Below, piece by piece: positions 54,761-64,000 of a stretch of 64,000 bases of DNA. The position numbers and the translations under genes are program-made. Position 1 is the first letter of the stretch. Each line of letters opens with the position of its first letter. Source of the DNA: Nyssa sinensis (Eukaryota; Streptophyta; Magnoliopsida; Cornales; Nyssaceae); contig CM018038.1 in NCBI GenBank assembly GCA_008638375.1, forward strand, positions 28,618,753 to 28,682,752, read 5' to 3'. Below the pieces are notes generated by a model. That model had not been told where the DNA came from. It saw only the letters and a list, made by a program, of their open reading frames with translations, and did no database searches.

Positions 54761-55064
54761 CTCAAGATGGTAGAACATAAATCAACTTGAGTTTGGAAAC
54801 TAAATCTTAAAGACGCCCAAGAGGATGAGCTTTGGTGAAAATATCAACAACTTGATCAGCAGAGGAGATCGGAAGAAGATGAACAGTGTCAGGGAGAATA
54901 TGTTGTCGAATAAAGTGACAATCAATCTCGATATGCTTGGTACGCTCATGAAAGACATCATTGTGAGCAATTTAGATAGCACTCTAATTGTCACAATGGA
55001 GAGTGGTAGCAGAGGTGTGAGGCACATCCATGTCTGTAAGTAACCAACGAAGCCAAAGAAGCTC

Positions 55065-55463
55065 CTAGGTGGCATCTACAAGCGCACGATATTCCACTTC
55101 AGTGCTGGATCTGGCAATGACAGTCTGTTTCTTGCTACGCCAGGAGATGAGAGAAGAACCAAGAAAGAAACAGAACCCAGTGGTAGAACGACGATCAATG
55201 GGAACCCTTGCCCAATCAGCATCAGAGTAGGCACGTAAATCAAGGGATGAATGAGCAGAAAAGTGAAGGCCATGGAACATCGTGCTCTTAACATAGCGAA
55301 GAATACGAAGGACGGCTGCATAGTGAGTGGAGCGAGGAGCAGACAAGAACTGACTTACAATATGAACATCATAAGCAATGTCAGGTCGAGTAACAGTAAG
55401 ATAGACAAGACTCCCAACCAGCTGGAGATATAAAGTGGGATCGGTGAGCGGAACGCCATCCAA
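55065..55463 (-). pseudogene. Copia RNase H
   Basis: Motifs: 'YLTVTRPDIAYDVHIVSQFL', 'LRILRYVKST', 'LRAYSDADWA', 'RRSTTGFCFFLGSSLISW', 'ARSSTEVEYRAL'. It ends at a stop near 55065 where 'ELLWLRWL'-type sequence should continue. Catalytic Asp and Glu positions are present. It degrades the RNA template during reverse transcription. Confidence 0.9.
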
Positions 55464-55556
55464 TGGGGTAAGGCTAGCATTGGGCTTGAGAGGGGTAGGA
55501 GCAGTCTTACTGTCAGTGATCCTGGCACGAGTAAGGAGATCTGAAGTATATTTTGC

Positions 55557-56186
55557 TTAAGAGAGATAGTATCCGTCAGAAGCAGAAGAAATCTCAAGAT
55601 CGAGAAAATAACTGAGAGGTCCAAGGTCCTTCATTTCAAAATGCTGACTGAGAAATTGTTTTAGATCGGTAATGCCAATGATGATCATATCATCAACATA
55701 TAGAAGTAAGAGGATAGATCCATGAGTAGACTTGCAGAGAAAGAGGGCAGAATCATGAGAACTGGAAGTGAAACCAAAGTCTTTAATAACAGAGCTAAAC
55801 TTGGCAAACCAAGCACAAGGAGCCTGCTTAAGTTCATAGAGAACACGACGAAGCTTGCAAACTTTGTGAGGAGGATGATAGTACCCAGGAGGGGGTTGCA
55901 TAAAGACGTCTTCTTGAAGGTCGTCATTCAAGAAGGCATTTTTCACATCCATTTGAAATAAACCCCATTTACGAACAGCAGTGACTGCAAGTAAACTGCG
56001 TACAGAGGTGAGACGGGCAACAAGGGCAAAGGTCTCTTCATAGTCAATTCCATATTCTTGGGTAAAGCCTTTGGCCACAAGACGAGCCTTGTATCTATCA
56101 ATAGAACCATCAAAGTGAGTTTTAATTTTGTAAACCCACTTGTAAGCCATAGCCTTTTTGTCAAGAGGGAGATCAACAAGGTCCAA
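55557..56186 (-). pseudogene. Copia reverse transcriptase
   Basis: The 209-codon frame reads 'YKWVYKIKTHFDGSIDRYKA', 'FQMDVKNAFLNDDLQEDVFM', 'YELKQAPCAWFAKF' and 'ILLLLYVDDMIIIG', so the catalytic YVDD box is intact. The frame ends near 55557; a shifted frame links to RNase H. The upstream tether (56186-56550) is broken by stops. Confidence 0.9.
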
Positions 56187-56664
56187 AGTATGAGTTTTCT
56201 CGAGTGCCTACAATTCCTCTATCATTGCTTGCTGCCAAAGAGGGTTAAAACTGACCTTATGATAAGATTAAGGCTCATGGTGAGAAAGAATGGTAAAAAA
56301 ATAATGATAGTCATGGAGACGAGTAGTTGGTTGCCTTACCTGGATGGAACGACGAGGTGGAGGACCTGGAGTGGAAAGATCAGAGGATAAGCTGGAGGTA
56401 GGTGAATTAGTGGCAATGACTGGTGGATCAGTGGCAATGGCCGATGAGTCAGCTGTAATGACAGGATCATCAGACAGAGTAGATGTCTCAGAAAAACCTG
56501 TAGGTAGAAGCTCAGATGGCTCATCAGGAATAAATCAACAGATGAATCAATAAATAATAAAGATGTGGAGGGGGAGGATACGTAAAAAAGAGAGAGAAGG
56601 AGAACATTTTGTGTTCCCAAAAGACAACATGACGAGAGATGCGAAGTCTCTTGGAGTAGGGATC

Positions 56665-58130
56665 TCAACATCTGTAGCCTTTATATTCAATGCCATAACC
56701 CAAGAAACAACAGAGACGAGCCCGGGGTTCCAACTTAGAGCGCTCATGAGGTTGGAGTAGAACAAAACAGGTACAACCAAAAATACGAAGATGACTATAG
56801 TCAGGAGAAACACCATAAAGGCGTTCATAGGGAGATTGATTATGAATGATAGGGGAGGGGAAACGGTTGATAGTATAAACGGTAGTAAGAGCAGCCTCTC
56901 CCCAAAAACGTTCAGGACATGAGGCAGAGATAAGAAGTGCCCGAACAGTGTCCAGAATATGTCTATGTTTGCGTTTAGCACGACCATGTTGTTGGGAAGT
57001 GCCAGGGCAGGAACGATGAGGAAGGGTACCATGCTGACGAAGAGAATGTAAAAAACCAGAGTCTTTATATTCCATGGCATTATCAGAGTAGAAGACTTTG
57101 ATAGAACAAGAAAACTGAGTGTTTATTATGCGGGCAAAGTCAAGGTAGATTTGAGGTAACTCAAAGCGATTTTTTATGAGATAAATCCAAGTAAAACGAG
57201 AATAATCATCAACAAAAATGAAAAAGTATATGGATCCTCTCATGGTAGGGTAAGGAGAAGGTCCCCAAATATCAGAGTGAATGAGATCAAAAGGAGCAGT
57301 AGAAACAAAATCACTTTTATTAAATGATAAAACAGGTTGTTTGGCAAGCTGACAAGAAAGACAATCAATGTTTTCATTTTTGATAGATCCTAACAATCCA
57401 CTAGAAATTAGAGTTTGTAGACGACTAGAAGAGACATGACCCAATCGGTAGTGCCAAAGCGTAGTAGGAGAAATTGTAGAGACAGAGGCTGCAGAGGAAA
57501 GTGAAGAAGTGAGCTGAGAGGGAATACGGAGATGGATGAGCTCAAACAAGCGTCCAACCTTACGGCCTATCCCAATGATCTTCATTGTCTGTGGATCCTG
57601 CACACAACAACCAGAAGAAGAGAAAAGAACATTGAGTCCAAGATCACATAATTGACCAACAGATATAAGATTAAGAGATAGATTGGGTACAAGATAGGTG
57701 CTAGGAAGGGATGTATGAGATGTGGAGACCTCACCAATATAACTAACAGACATATGTGAGCTATCTGTCGTGTGAATCTTGGGAATATGGGAAGCAGGAG
57801 TTGTAGAAGTGAAAATACTAGAGTTGGAGGTCATATGATTACTGCATGCGGAATCAAAATACCAAGAGGACTTACCAGAAGTGGCAGACATAGCAGTGGA
57901 TGATGAAGGTGCAAGAACCTGTTTGAGGATTGCTTCAAGATCGGCAACAGAGAAGGATGGAGAGGAAGACTGAGATGAAATAGGTCCTTCGGCAGCAGCA
58001 GCGAGAGAAGAAGAAGCAGACCCTATTTTGGATGAGTGACCAGATCGGCCCTTGGGCCAGTTGTCGTGGGACTGACGATTTGGGTTTTTGTGGCAGTCAT
58101 CCTGATAGTGTCTAGGTCCTAGTTTCTGAT
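56665..58130 (-). pseudogene. Copia protease and integrase
   Basis: This part of one long frame has the protease site WYFDSACSNHMT (about 57863-57828), the integrase zinc region (LWHYRLGH...IDCLSCQLAK, about 57456-57340), and core 'LIHSDIWGP', 'VFYSDNAMEY'. The third catalytic residue should be Glu in the 'GVAERKH' block; here the block reads GRAKRKH, with codon AAA at 56976-56974 replacing Glu. The fold continues to 'CCFLGYG' near 56690. Integrase would join the cDNA to genomic DNA; with this change the copy's own enzyme should be inactive. Confidence 0.9.
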
Positions 58131-58914
58131 AGAAGGCGACATACTCTGGTAGGGCAGTCGAGAAGAACATGGTCAAAGAGATGACAATACTTGCAAAATT
58201 TTTGAGTAGATGAACGGCTCTTGTGTGGAGGAGGTCGAAAGGCAGCCAGTGCAGTATCTGTGGAAGAGGGCTTAAAGAGACCAAGACGGGTTTCTTCAGA
58301 GAGCAGTTCAGAGATGGCTTGCTTGAGAGTGGGAAGAGGATTGCGGTGAAGCAAGGACGCTCGAATCGGCTCAAAATGGTGGTTGAGAGTCATAAGAAAA
58401 TGAATCAAGCGTTGTTGAACATGGTAGGTAGCAAATTGCTCAGCATCGAAAGTGCAGCGCTATGCAGGGTTCTGATAGTGTCAGTTGATCCCAAAGGGCA
58501 TAAATTTGGGACAGGAAATCATTAATAGATTGGCTGGATTCCTGTCGTGTACGATGAAAAGAGTTGAGAAGGTTGATATTGGTGAGCAAGACTAGCAGTG
58601 GTGTAACAAGCTGCTAAGAAATCCCAGATTGATTTGGTAGATGAAAAATGACCAAATTGGAGGTTGATAAAAGAGACGGTGGTATTGCGGAACCACGTGA
58701 TGATCTGATGATTTTTGCTGTCCTAGTTTTCAAGGCGTTCGAGAAATTTGTCAGCAGCTTTTTCCTTGCCTTGCTCAGGTTCAGTGATATTGCCAGTGAT
58801 ATAGCGTCACAACTTGCGTCCTTGAAGAAAACTGGACATGGCTTGGGCCTAGGGAATGTAGTTTGAACCATACAGAGTAACAGTGATGGGTTGGGAGGCA
58901 TCTGAACGGTCCAT
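58112..58914 (-). pseudogene. Copia gag with zinc knuckle
   Basis: It opens MDRSDASQPITVTLYGSNYI at 58914 and continues across in-frame stops (including after 'SNYIP'). Later blocks include 'LGLFKPSSTDTALAAF' and a CCHC knuckle CKYCHLFDHVLLDC (Cys-x2-Cys-x4-His-x4-Cys) near 58195-58154. It builds the virus-like particle of the retrotransposon. The frame shifts into the protease-integrase frame near 58130. Confidence 0.85.
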
Positions 58915-58919
58915 AGCTA

Positions 58920-59626
58920 TGAAAAAAAGGGTAAAAGGTCACAATAGAGGACTGTACGAACCAGGTTGATCAAAATAGAGCCCAAAAATGGATTTAGAAA
59001 GCCCAAATTAGCTAGGAATTGGTCTGAACCGGTTTTGAATTAGTCAAAAAAGGGGTGAACCGGTCGTCTGAAGAGTGGGCGTAGTGAACCGATTCAGGCG
59101 TGAACCGGCAGTAACCCTAGGGCTGATGTGGCAGAGCGCGCTGCATGGCAAGCTAACGTGGCAGCAGTGGTCCAGACTGATGATGTGTCAACTGACGTGA
59201 CAGCTGACGTGACAGGATGAAGTGGCAGCTAGTGGACCATGATGGTGACGTGACAGGTGATGTGGCAGAAGTGGACTAGAATGATAACGTGGCAGCTAGT
59301 TATGTGGCGCGTGGAGGGTGCGTGAAGCGCAGTGGAAGGCACGTGGAGTGCGCGTTGGGCACGTGTGAGATGTTGGTGGAGCGTGGGAGCGTGAGCAGGC
59401 TGAAAACTTGACTTCTAGAAGTGCGTGAGGGAGCGTGTGAGGGTTTTTGAGGTTCGGGTTTCGCGATTTGGGAAGGTTATTCTGTAGTGATGGTTTCTGT
59501 GGGAAAATAGGTATTTTTGGTAGTAAGAGGATGGTAGATAGATCCCCTTTTAGTGATGGAGGAGAGGAATAGTGGTGGAATGATGGCAATTAGAGGAGGA
59601 GCACTGCTCACAATGAAGGCGGCATG
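58920..59626 (-). other. Copia 5' leader with ACGTG-rich repeats
   Basis: Between the primer site and gag lies about 700 bp of untranslated leader. From 59120 to 59320 short units such as 'gatgtggcag', 'gacgtgacag' and 'aacgtggcag' recur about ten times in plus view (ctgccacgt in element orientation). No ORF is convincing. Confidence 0.7.
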
Positions 59627-59638
59627 GCTCTGATACCA
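59627..59638 (-). other. Primer-binding site of the Copia element
   Basis: The minus strand reads tggtatcagagc, the exact complement of the 3' end of plant initiator tRNA-Met, directly after the 5' LTR. Confidence 0.95.
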
Positions 59639-59864
59639 TGTGAAAGAGAAGGTATATATATATATATATATATATCTTGAATATATATCAGTTGTGTGTA
59701 TTGCAATGGTGACAGGGAGCTCCTTATATAGGAGAGCTGGGCAGCTATACAAGGCAACTATAAGAAATGAAGGGGGAATATACTGAGATTATACCCTAAC
59801 CCATACCATATACATTAACCCTAATTATATACATATGTTATGGTCTATAATGATACATCTAACA
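59639..59864 (-). repeat. 5' LTR of the Copia element (right in plus view)
   Basis: Starts tgtgaaagagaagg after the primer site and ends ctaaca before the target duplication. Contains a (TA)n tract at about 59653-59671 and a 'ttatatagg' segment that in reverse could serve as a TATA-like signal. Confidence 0.95.
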
Positions 59865-60140
59865 ATCATAAAAAAATACTGAAAAAACATTGGCACGATC
59901 ACCCATCATCCCATATGGATCACATAGACCCGACACTAAATATCTTCTTCACTGTTAGTGAACTTAAAGTTGGAAAAGTAGTTCCCATCTATTTCCCCAT
60001 CAAAGAGCCTTCTAGCTCTCCTTATTTGCTGTCTAAAGAAGAAGCTGGTTCTCTATTCCATTCTCACTAGCACAAGTTCCATGCCTTCTTGAATTATTCC
60101 CCCTCTCTAAAACATTGTATAAATCTAACTTTAATAAAAT
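59865..60140 (+). pseudogene. BURP-domain gene relic, right part
   Basis: In frame with 54432-54524 the sequence reads 'KKILKKHWHDHPSSHMDHID', then 'PTLNIFFTVSELKVGKVVPI' and 'YFPIKEPSSSPYLLSKEEAG'. This matches the start of the BURP domain (consensus 'FF...L..G..MPIYFP...PS.SP..LPREEAD'). A one-base frame change near 60055 follows, since the +1 frame goes on 'IPFSLAQVPCLLELFPLS', again BURP-like. Sequence then becomes AT-rich repeats, so the four Cys-His motifs of the BURP domain are missing. The gene was therefore truncated as well as split. Confidence 0.8.
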
Positions 60141-60150
60141 TTCTCTATTC

Positions 60151-60480
60151 TATTGTAAAGTGAATTTAATTTTTCAAAAATCAAGAGAAACTCATTTGAT
60201 GAACAAACAAAGAAATAATTCATTGTTTAGTGTAAAAGATGTATTTAACTTTTTTTTTTTTCAATTTCAAACCAAAGAAGCTCATTGAGAACAAACAATC
60301 AAATTTTATTGTTTCATAACTATCAATGTAAAATATGAATTAATTAATTTTCAATGGCAAACCAAAGAAACTCATTAATAAATAAACAATGAAATTTCAC
60401 TATTTTATATATGTCAATTTCAAAGATGAATTTAATTTTTGAATTCCAAATCAAAGAAGATCATTGATGAATAAACACTA
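60151..60480. repeat. Degenerate ~90-bp tandem repeat (about four units)
   Basis: Each unit follows the order 'gtaaa-gatgaatttaattttt', 'aaaccaaagaaactcatt-atga', 'ataaacaatgaaattt'. Starts are near 60151, 60231, 60324 and 60416. It abuts the truncation point of the BURP relic. Confidence 0.7.
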
Positions 60481-60879
60481 TGGGTCTTTCAATTTTTTCC
60501 CAAATAAGAAATTTGAACTTTCTATTTGATGTTATTTTTTCTTTTCTTTATGGTGGAGTTTTTTTTTTTAAAAAAAATATTTTAGGACTGATTTATGGCT
60601 TCTAGAGCTTACTAGAATCGAGCTCAGCTACATTCCTTTCCAAAGAGATGTTTTCAATGCTTTATAAATCAAAACCCTAAAATAAAATTTGAAAACATTC
60701 ATGCGAGCTCCGTAAAATTTGGGGCAAAATTAGATGTAGTGTTGGGTGTTTGATTCTCAGAGAAGAGATAGAAGAGAGATTATTATTTTTATTTTAATCT
60801 ATTTTATTTTAATAATAAAAAATAATTTAAAATATTAGAATAACAATGTAATTTTATTCTATTCATTAATACTGTCAAG

Positions 60880-60980
60880 AGATAAATTTTAATAGGAGAT
60901 GTCAGTATAATTTCTCAAATCACAAGAGTTTGTATGTAATATCAATATATATCAGGAGAGGTTAGTGTAATTTACTCTAT
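60880..60980. mobile_element. Fragment related to the Mutator-like terminal repeat
   Basis: The order 'ggagatgtcagtataatttctcaaa', 'caggagaggttagtgtaattta' matches 24855-24915 plus 25172-25187 of the intron element ('ggaggtcaatgtaatttctcaaa', 'gttgagtgtaatttaccc'). Only one end is visible. Confidence 0.5.
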
Positions 60981-63299
60981 TTTTTATTTTCTTGCATTAA
61001 TATGTATGTTACAGGTTTGGTTTTCCATGATTAAATATGGGTTTCTTGCATTTTAGCCTTTTTGGTTGCTGAAAAAACTGAGCAGAAGAAGAGGAAATGA
61101 AAAAGAAAATATATTTCTTTAAGTTTTATCCCTTTTCAACATGAGCTACTTTCATCCCATAGTTCTTTAATTTGGGTTTGGAGTTCTTTAGACATCTCTT
61201 ATTTGTTTAACTTTGAATGTTTTACATATCGTTGTCCAATATTCCCTCTGTTTGGTTTATTAGAAAACTAAGGAGAAAGGAATGAACATTAAAACTTAAT
61301 TTGACAAAGGGTAAGCAAAATTGATTTTTGTAAATTTATTTTGTGATTCCAAACAGTAAGGAAGTGGTCCACATAAACTTATTATAATAAACTCCACTAT
61401 CTTGTATCTATGGGTGTAAAAATTATTAAGAAAGCCTGATATATATATATATATATATATAGCATTTCTCTTTTAAATTTTTTAAGGTGTAAATCAGGGT
61501 CAATTTAGGAAAGTTGTTAGTTTCCCAAGGTTTCAAAACACAGAATTTTGGTTAAAATCAGCCGGCTATTCTGTAATTGATTACTTGTTAAGTAACACTA
61601 CAACAATCTATTCGTAATCAACATGTGATTATACACTCCATTTATTAAAACTTTTTCAAAATTTTCTCAGAATGAACAAAAATAGAAAAAAAGATTGATT
61701 GTTGGTTCTCTATTTTAAAGTAATCACCATTTGTTAAGTTTTGGCTGGTTTCTTTTTCAGTTGGGTTAGTGTTGGTGTTCTTTTAGGCCCTGCTATTTTG
61801 TTGTTGTGTTGCCTTATTTTCCCTCTTAAGGTTGCATGGGCTTAGGAGGTTGTTCGTACTCGATTTAAAGCCATGCGTGGCCATGATTTATTATGCTCAA
61901 AATACTACCAATTTATATATGTTTTTTTTAGGGCTTCTCTAATAGTTACTCAAATTTAAATTCAAATTCAAATTTGAATCAAAATTCACAAAAAAGCTCT
62001 TCTAATCCTAGACTCAACCTAGACTCAAATCTATGCTTCATAGACCCAAATTTCTAATAGTAACTAAGTTTTCCTCTAAAAAAACTCATCTCAAATGGAA
62101 AGGAAAAGGAGAAGAATTGGAAAAGAGGAAGAATGGAAAGCAGGAGAAAACCATACTGGTGGGAACCAACTGCTCATGGGTGGTGATAGGTGACCTTCAT
62201 GGACGGCGACAGCTACAATCGTGGATTTCCGATGGTGCATGAATTTCCTTTCTTGATAGTTCCTTGAGTCACCATTGAGTTTGTGATTTTCCTTGAGAGA
62301 GAGAGAGAGAGAGAGTTGCCAAGTTGGGGATGCTATGGTTTTTTAGGACTAGGGTTGGGGTGCCGTGATGTTTTAGGAAAAAGGGGGAAATAAAAAGATG
62401 GGGGGAGGGGGGAGGGGGGGGGGTGAAAAATGTCTGTGAGGGAAAATAATTTTTGTGAAGAAACAAAATAAATTAGTTTTTGGAATAAGATAAGAATTTA
62501 AAAAGAAAATTTGAATAAAAATTTAAGCAAGTATTGAAGAGCATGAAAATTAAATATAATTTTTACTCAAATTTTAAATTAAATTTGGGTTTAAGTATAA
62601 ATAATCACGGAAGATGACATTATGTAGGAGTATTTCTTTTTAAGTTTGATATAGATGCAATTATAAAAGCCAAACATATTAAGTATCAAAAAATAAAAAA
62701 TAAATCATGTATGATAAAAATTATTATGCGTGATAAAAGTAAATCAAACATGCATGTTAAAAATTATTATGCGTATTATATATTTCAACTCTTACTAATT
62801 TCTTCATGGTGGGCCAAATTAAAGTTGTTTTCCAATGAATTAAGTCTTATATTCATCGATTGGGAATTAAAAATAAAAAGACTAAGAATGATATATCAAA
62901 CAGTTAAATAAAAAATAAGTCGAAGAAAAGAACGTGGAAGATTTATATTTAGTTTGAGAATTAAGGACCAACAAGTTTCTCTTTCTTGAAAATCAACAGT
63001 TTTCCAAACAAACTAGATTCATCCCGTAATGGAGAATTAATCAAAACAGTTTAGATTTAGAGTACTGATTAATCCCAATAAAGAAAGAAGAAAAGGAACA
63101 AATTAAATCATTCTCAACAAAATTAATAAACAAATTCACAGGTAATTAACAAACTTATAATCTTATGGAGAGACAAGAGTTAACAAAATTGGTGCAGACA
63201 AATATGGCATGATAGACATCAGTGGTTGGGATAGATCACATAATCACAAGTTTGGTTGGCATCGTTCGGTAGACCTGCATGTGCTTGCTATAGCTACCG
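60981..63299. other. Intergenic stretch with low-complexity tracts
   Basis: A TA microsatellite at about 61439-61461, GA repeat at 62296-62314 and a G run at 62400-62422 are present, with no supported gene. 63200-63299 shares 'tttggttggcatcgttcggt'-type sequence with the repeat gene to its right and may be its 3' UTR. Confidence 0.45.
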
Positions 63300-64000
63300 T
63301 CAATGGTTGGTGGCATGGTCGGCATCGATCGTTTGGCTGGCCGGAGAAAGCACAGTATTGTCATAATTACTTGTATCGTCCATGGAGAACTGCCAAAGAT
63401 TTTCAAAAAACTGGGTCTGTAGTGGGTTGAACACAAGATCATGACTTAGGTAGGCATCGTTTGATTGCTGCCAAAGTTGTGAATCGAATAAAGAATGATA
63501 ACTTTGGTTGGCGGATTCTTGAAAAAACACAGTTGTATCATTCTCGTCCATCAAGAAATGCGAAAGATCTACGACCGGTAGCTCTGGAAAATCATTGGTG
63601 CTGGTACTAGAAGTTCCAATATCCAGTAGTACTGTTCCTTGGCACAACGGAGTCTTATCTTCTTCGCCATTCAAGTCTTGTGGAACTGGGCTATTATTCA
63701 TCAATGGTTGTGGATACAACACAGGCTCATCATGGCTTTGATTGGTATCGTTTGGTCGTTGGCATGGTTGTGGATAGAATTGCGAAAGATTTGCAATATC
63801 GGGTAGCGGCGGTGGTGAATGATCGGTTGGTTTCTGGCATGGCTGTGGATAGAGTTGCGAAAGATTTGCAATATCGGATAGCAGGGGTGGTGAATGATCG
63901 TTTGGCTGCTGCCAAAGTTGTGAATCGAACAAAGAATGATAACTTTGGTTGGCGGATTCTTGAAAAAACACAGTTTTATCATCCTCGTCCATCAAGAAAT
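63300..64000 (-). CDS. C-terminal part of an acidic, internally repeated protein (gene continues past the right edge)
   Basis: The frame is open from the window edge to the stop at 63302-63300, at least 233 codons. The protein is rich in Gln, Pro, Asn, Ser and Asp. Two repeat scales are visible. A 25-residue unit occurs twice in a row (HSPPLLSDIANLSQLYPQPC and HSPPPLPDIANLSQFYPQPC). A 146-residue period is shown by 'FFQESANQSYHSLFDSQLWQ' occurring at both ends. The start lies off the window, so the N-terminal domain is unseen. The composition suits a transcription-factor activation tail (for example behind a type I MADS or similar DNA-binding domain), but nothing visible proves it. All repeats stay in frame, which argues for selection on the protein. 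Confidence 0.65.
   Translation of the reverse strand, partial: FLMDEDDKTVFFQESANQSYHSLFDSQLWQQPNDHSPPLLSDIANLSQLYPQPCQKPTDHSPPPLPDIANLSQFYPQPCQRPNDTNQSHDEPVLYPQPLMNNSPVPQDLNGEEDKTPLCQGTVLLDIGTSSTSTNDFPELPVVDLSHFLMDENDTTVFFQESANQSYHSLFDSQLWQQSNDAYLSHDLVFNPLQTQFFENLWQFSMDDTSNYDNTVLSPASQTIDADHATNH
63751..63900. repeat. 75-bp tandem repeat (two units) within the coding region
   Basis: 63751-63825 and 63826-63900 are about 90% identical by eye and each encode 25 residues on the minus strand. They end in the same ggtgaatgatcg. Confidence 0.9.

Larger units (their letters stand above)
54525..59864 (-). mobile_element. Complete Ty1/Copia retrotransposon (5340 bp) inserted in the BURP relic
   Basis: Two LTRs of 224 and 226 bp (54525-54748 and 59639-59864) begin tgtgaaag and end ctaaca in plus view. 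A perfect 5-bp target duplication, atcat, lies at 54520-54524 and 59865-59869. The primer site complements initiator tRNA-Met and the polypurine tract is ttgatgggggA-like. Gag, protease, integrase, RT and RNase H follow in Copia order on the minus strand, with scattered stops and frameshifts. The LTRs differ at roughly 8 positions plus TA-repeat length, so insertion is fairly recent. The copy is not autonomous. Confidence 0.95.

Noticed and set aside
59296..59752. Minus-strand ORFs in and near the Copia 5' LTR
   Set aside because: They lie in the untranslated leader and LTR microsatellite.
54391..59925. Weak inverted similarity flanking the Copia element (gggatgac...gatcggtgccaa versus its mirror)
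   Set aside because: The right flank is explained as BURP coding sequence, so a foldback transposon around the Copia is unlikely.

Overview
This is a stretch of plant nuclear DNA, almost certainly from a woody core eudicot. It is AT-rich and dominated by retrotransposons, with a few spliced genes carrying GT..AG introns and no bacterial signals. The clearest host locus is an auxin response factor of the ARF10/16/17 group, closest in layout and length to ARF17. It has a B3 DNA-binding domain, an Auxin_resp domain, no C-terminal PB1 domain, and an intact miR160 target site. Its two coding exons (9118-10183 and 25618-26346) are separated by a 15.4-kb intron full of nested transposons. The reading frame is broken once in exon 1 and about three times in exon 2, so it is either a recent pseudogene or a gene with assembly indels. 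Layout: 1-2629 holds a LINE remnant. 2979-4536 holds three small phase-compatible exons of an unidentified plus-strand gene, with an Au-type SINE between two of them. 4537-8456 is AT-rich intergenic DNA. 8457-26346 is the ARF17-like locus, whose intron contains LINE pieces, one LINE inserted inside another, an old Copia element with a LINE inside it, two hAT-like elements and a Mutator-like element interrupted by a third hAT-like element. 26347-34000 has unassigned DNA, a Ty3/Gypsy integrase relic and a hAT-like MITE. 33986-42748 is a decayed plus-strand LINE split by a younger, nearly complete minus-strand LINE. 44067-44267 is a 5'-truncated LINE with target-site duplications. 44631-44966 (minus) is an intact two-exon gene for an 83-residue single-pass membrane protein that simple ORF calling misses. 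49.8-51.6 kb is a probable long terminal repeat with an internal minisatellite. 54432-60140 is a BURP-domain gene relic split by a complete 5.3-kb Copia element with a 5-bp target duplication. 63300-64000 (minus) is the C-terminal part of an acidic, internally repeated protein that runs off the right edge. Only the small membrane-protein gene, and possibly the repeat protein, look intact. No virus-like, CRISPR or operon-type system was seen. The most notable points are the intact miR160 site in a damaged ARF, the gene relics recoverable only by splice-phase reasoning, and five tiny tail-only insertions that carry the signature of LINE-driven integration.
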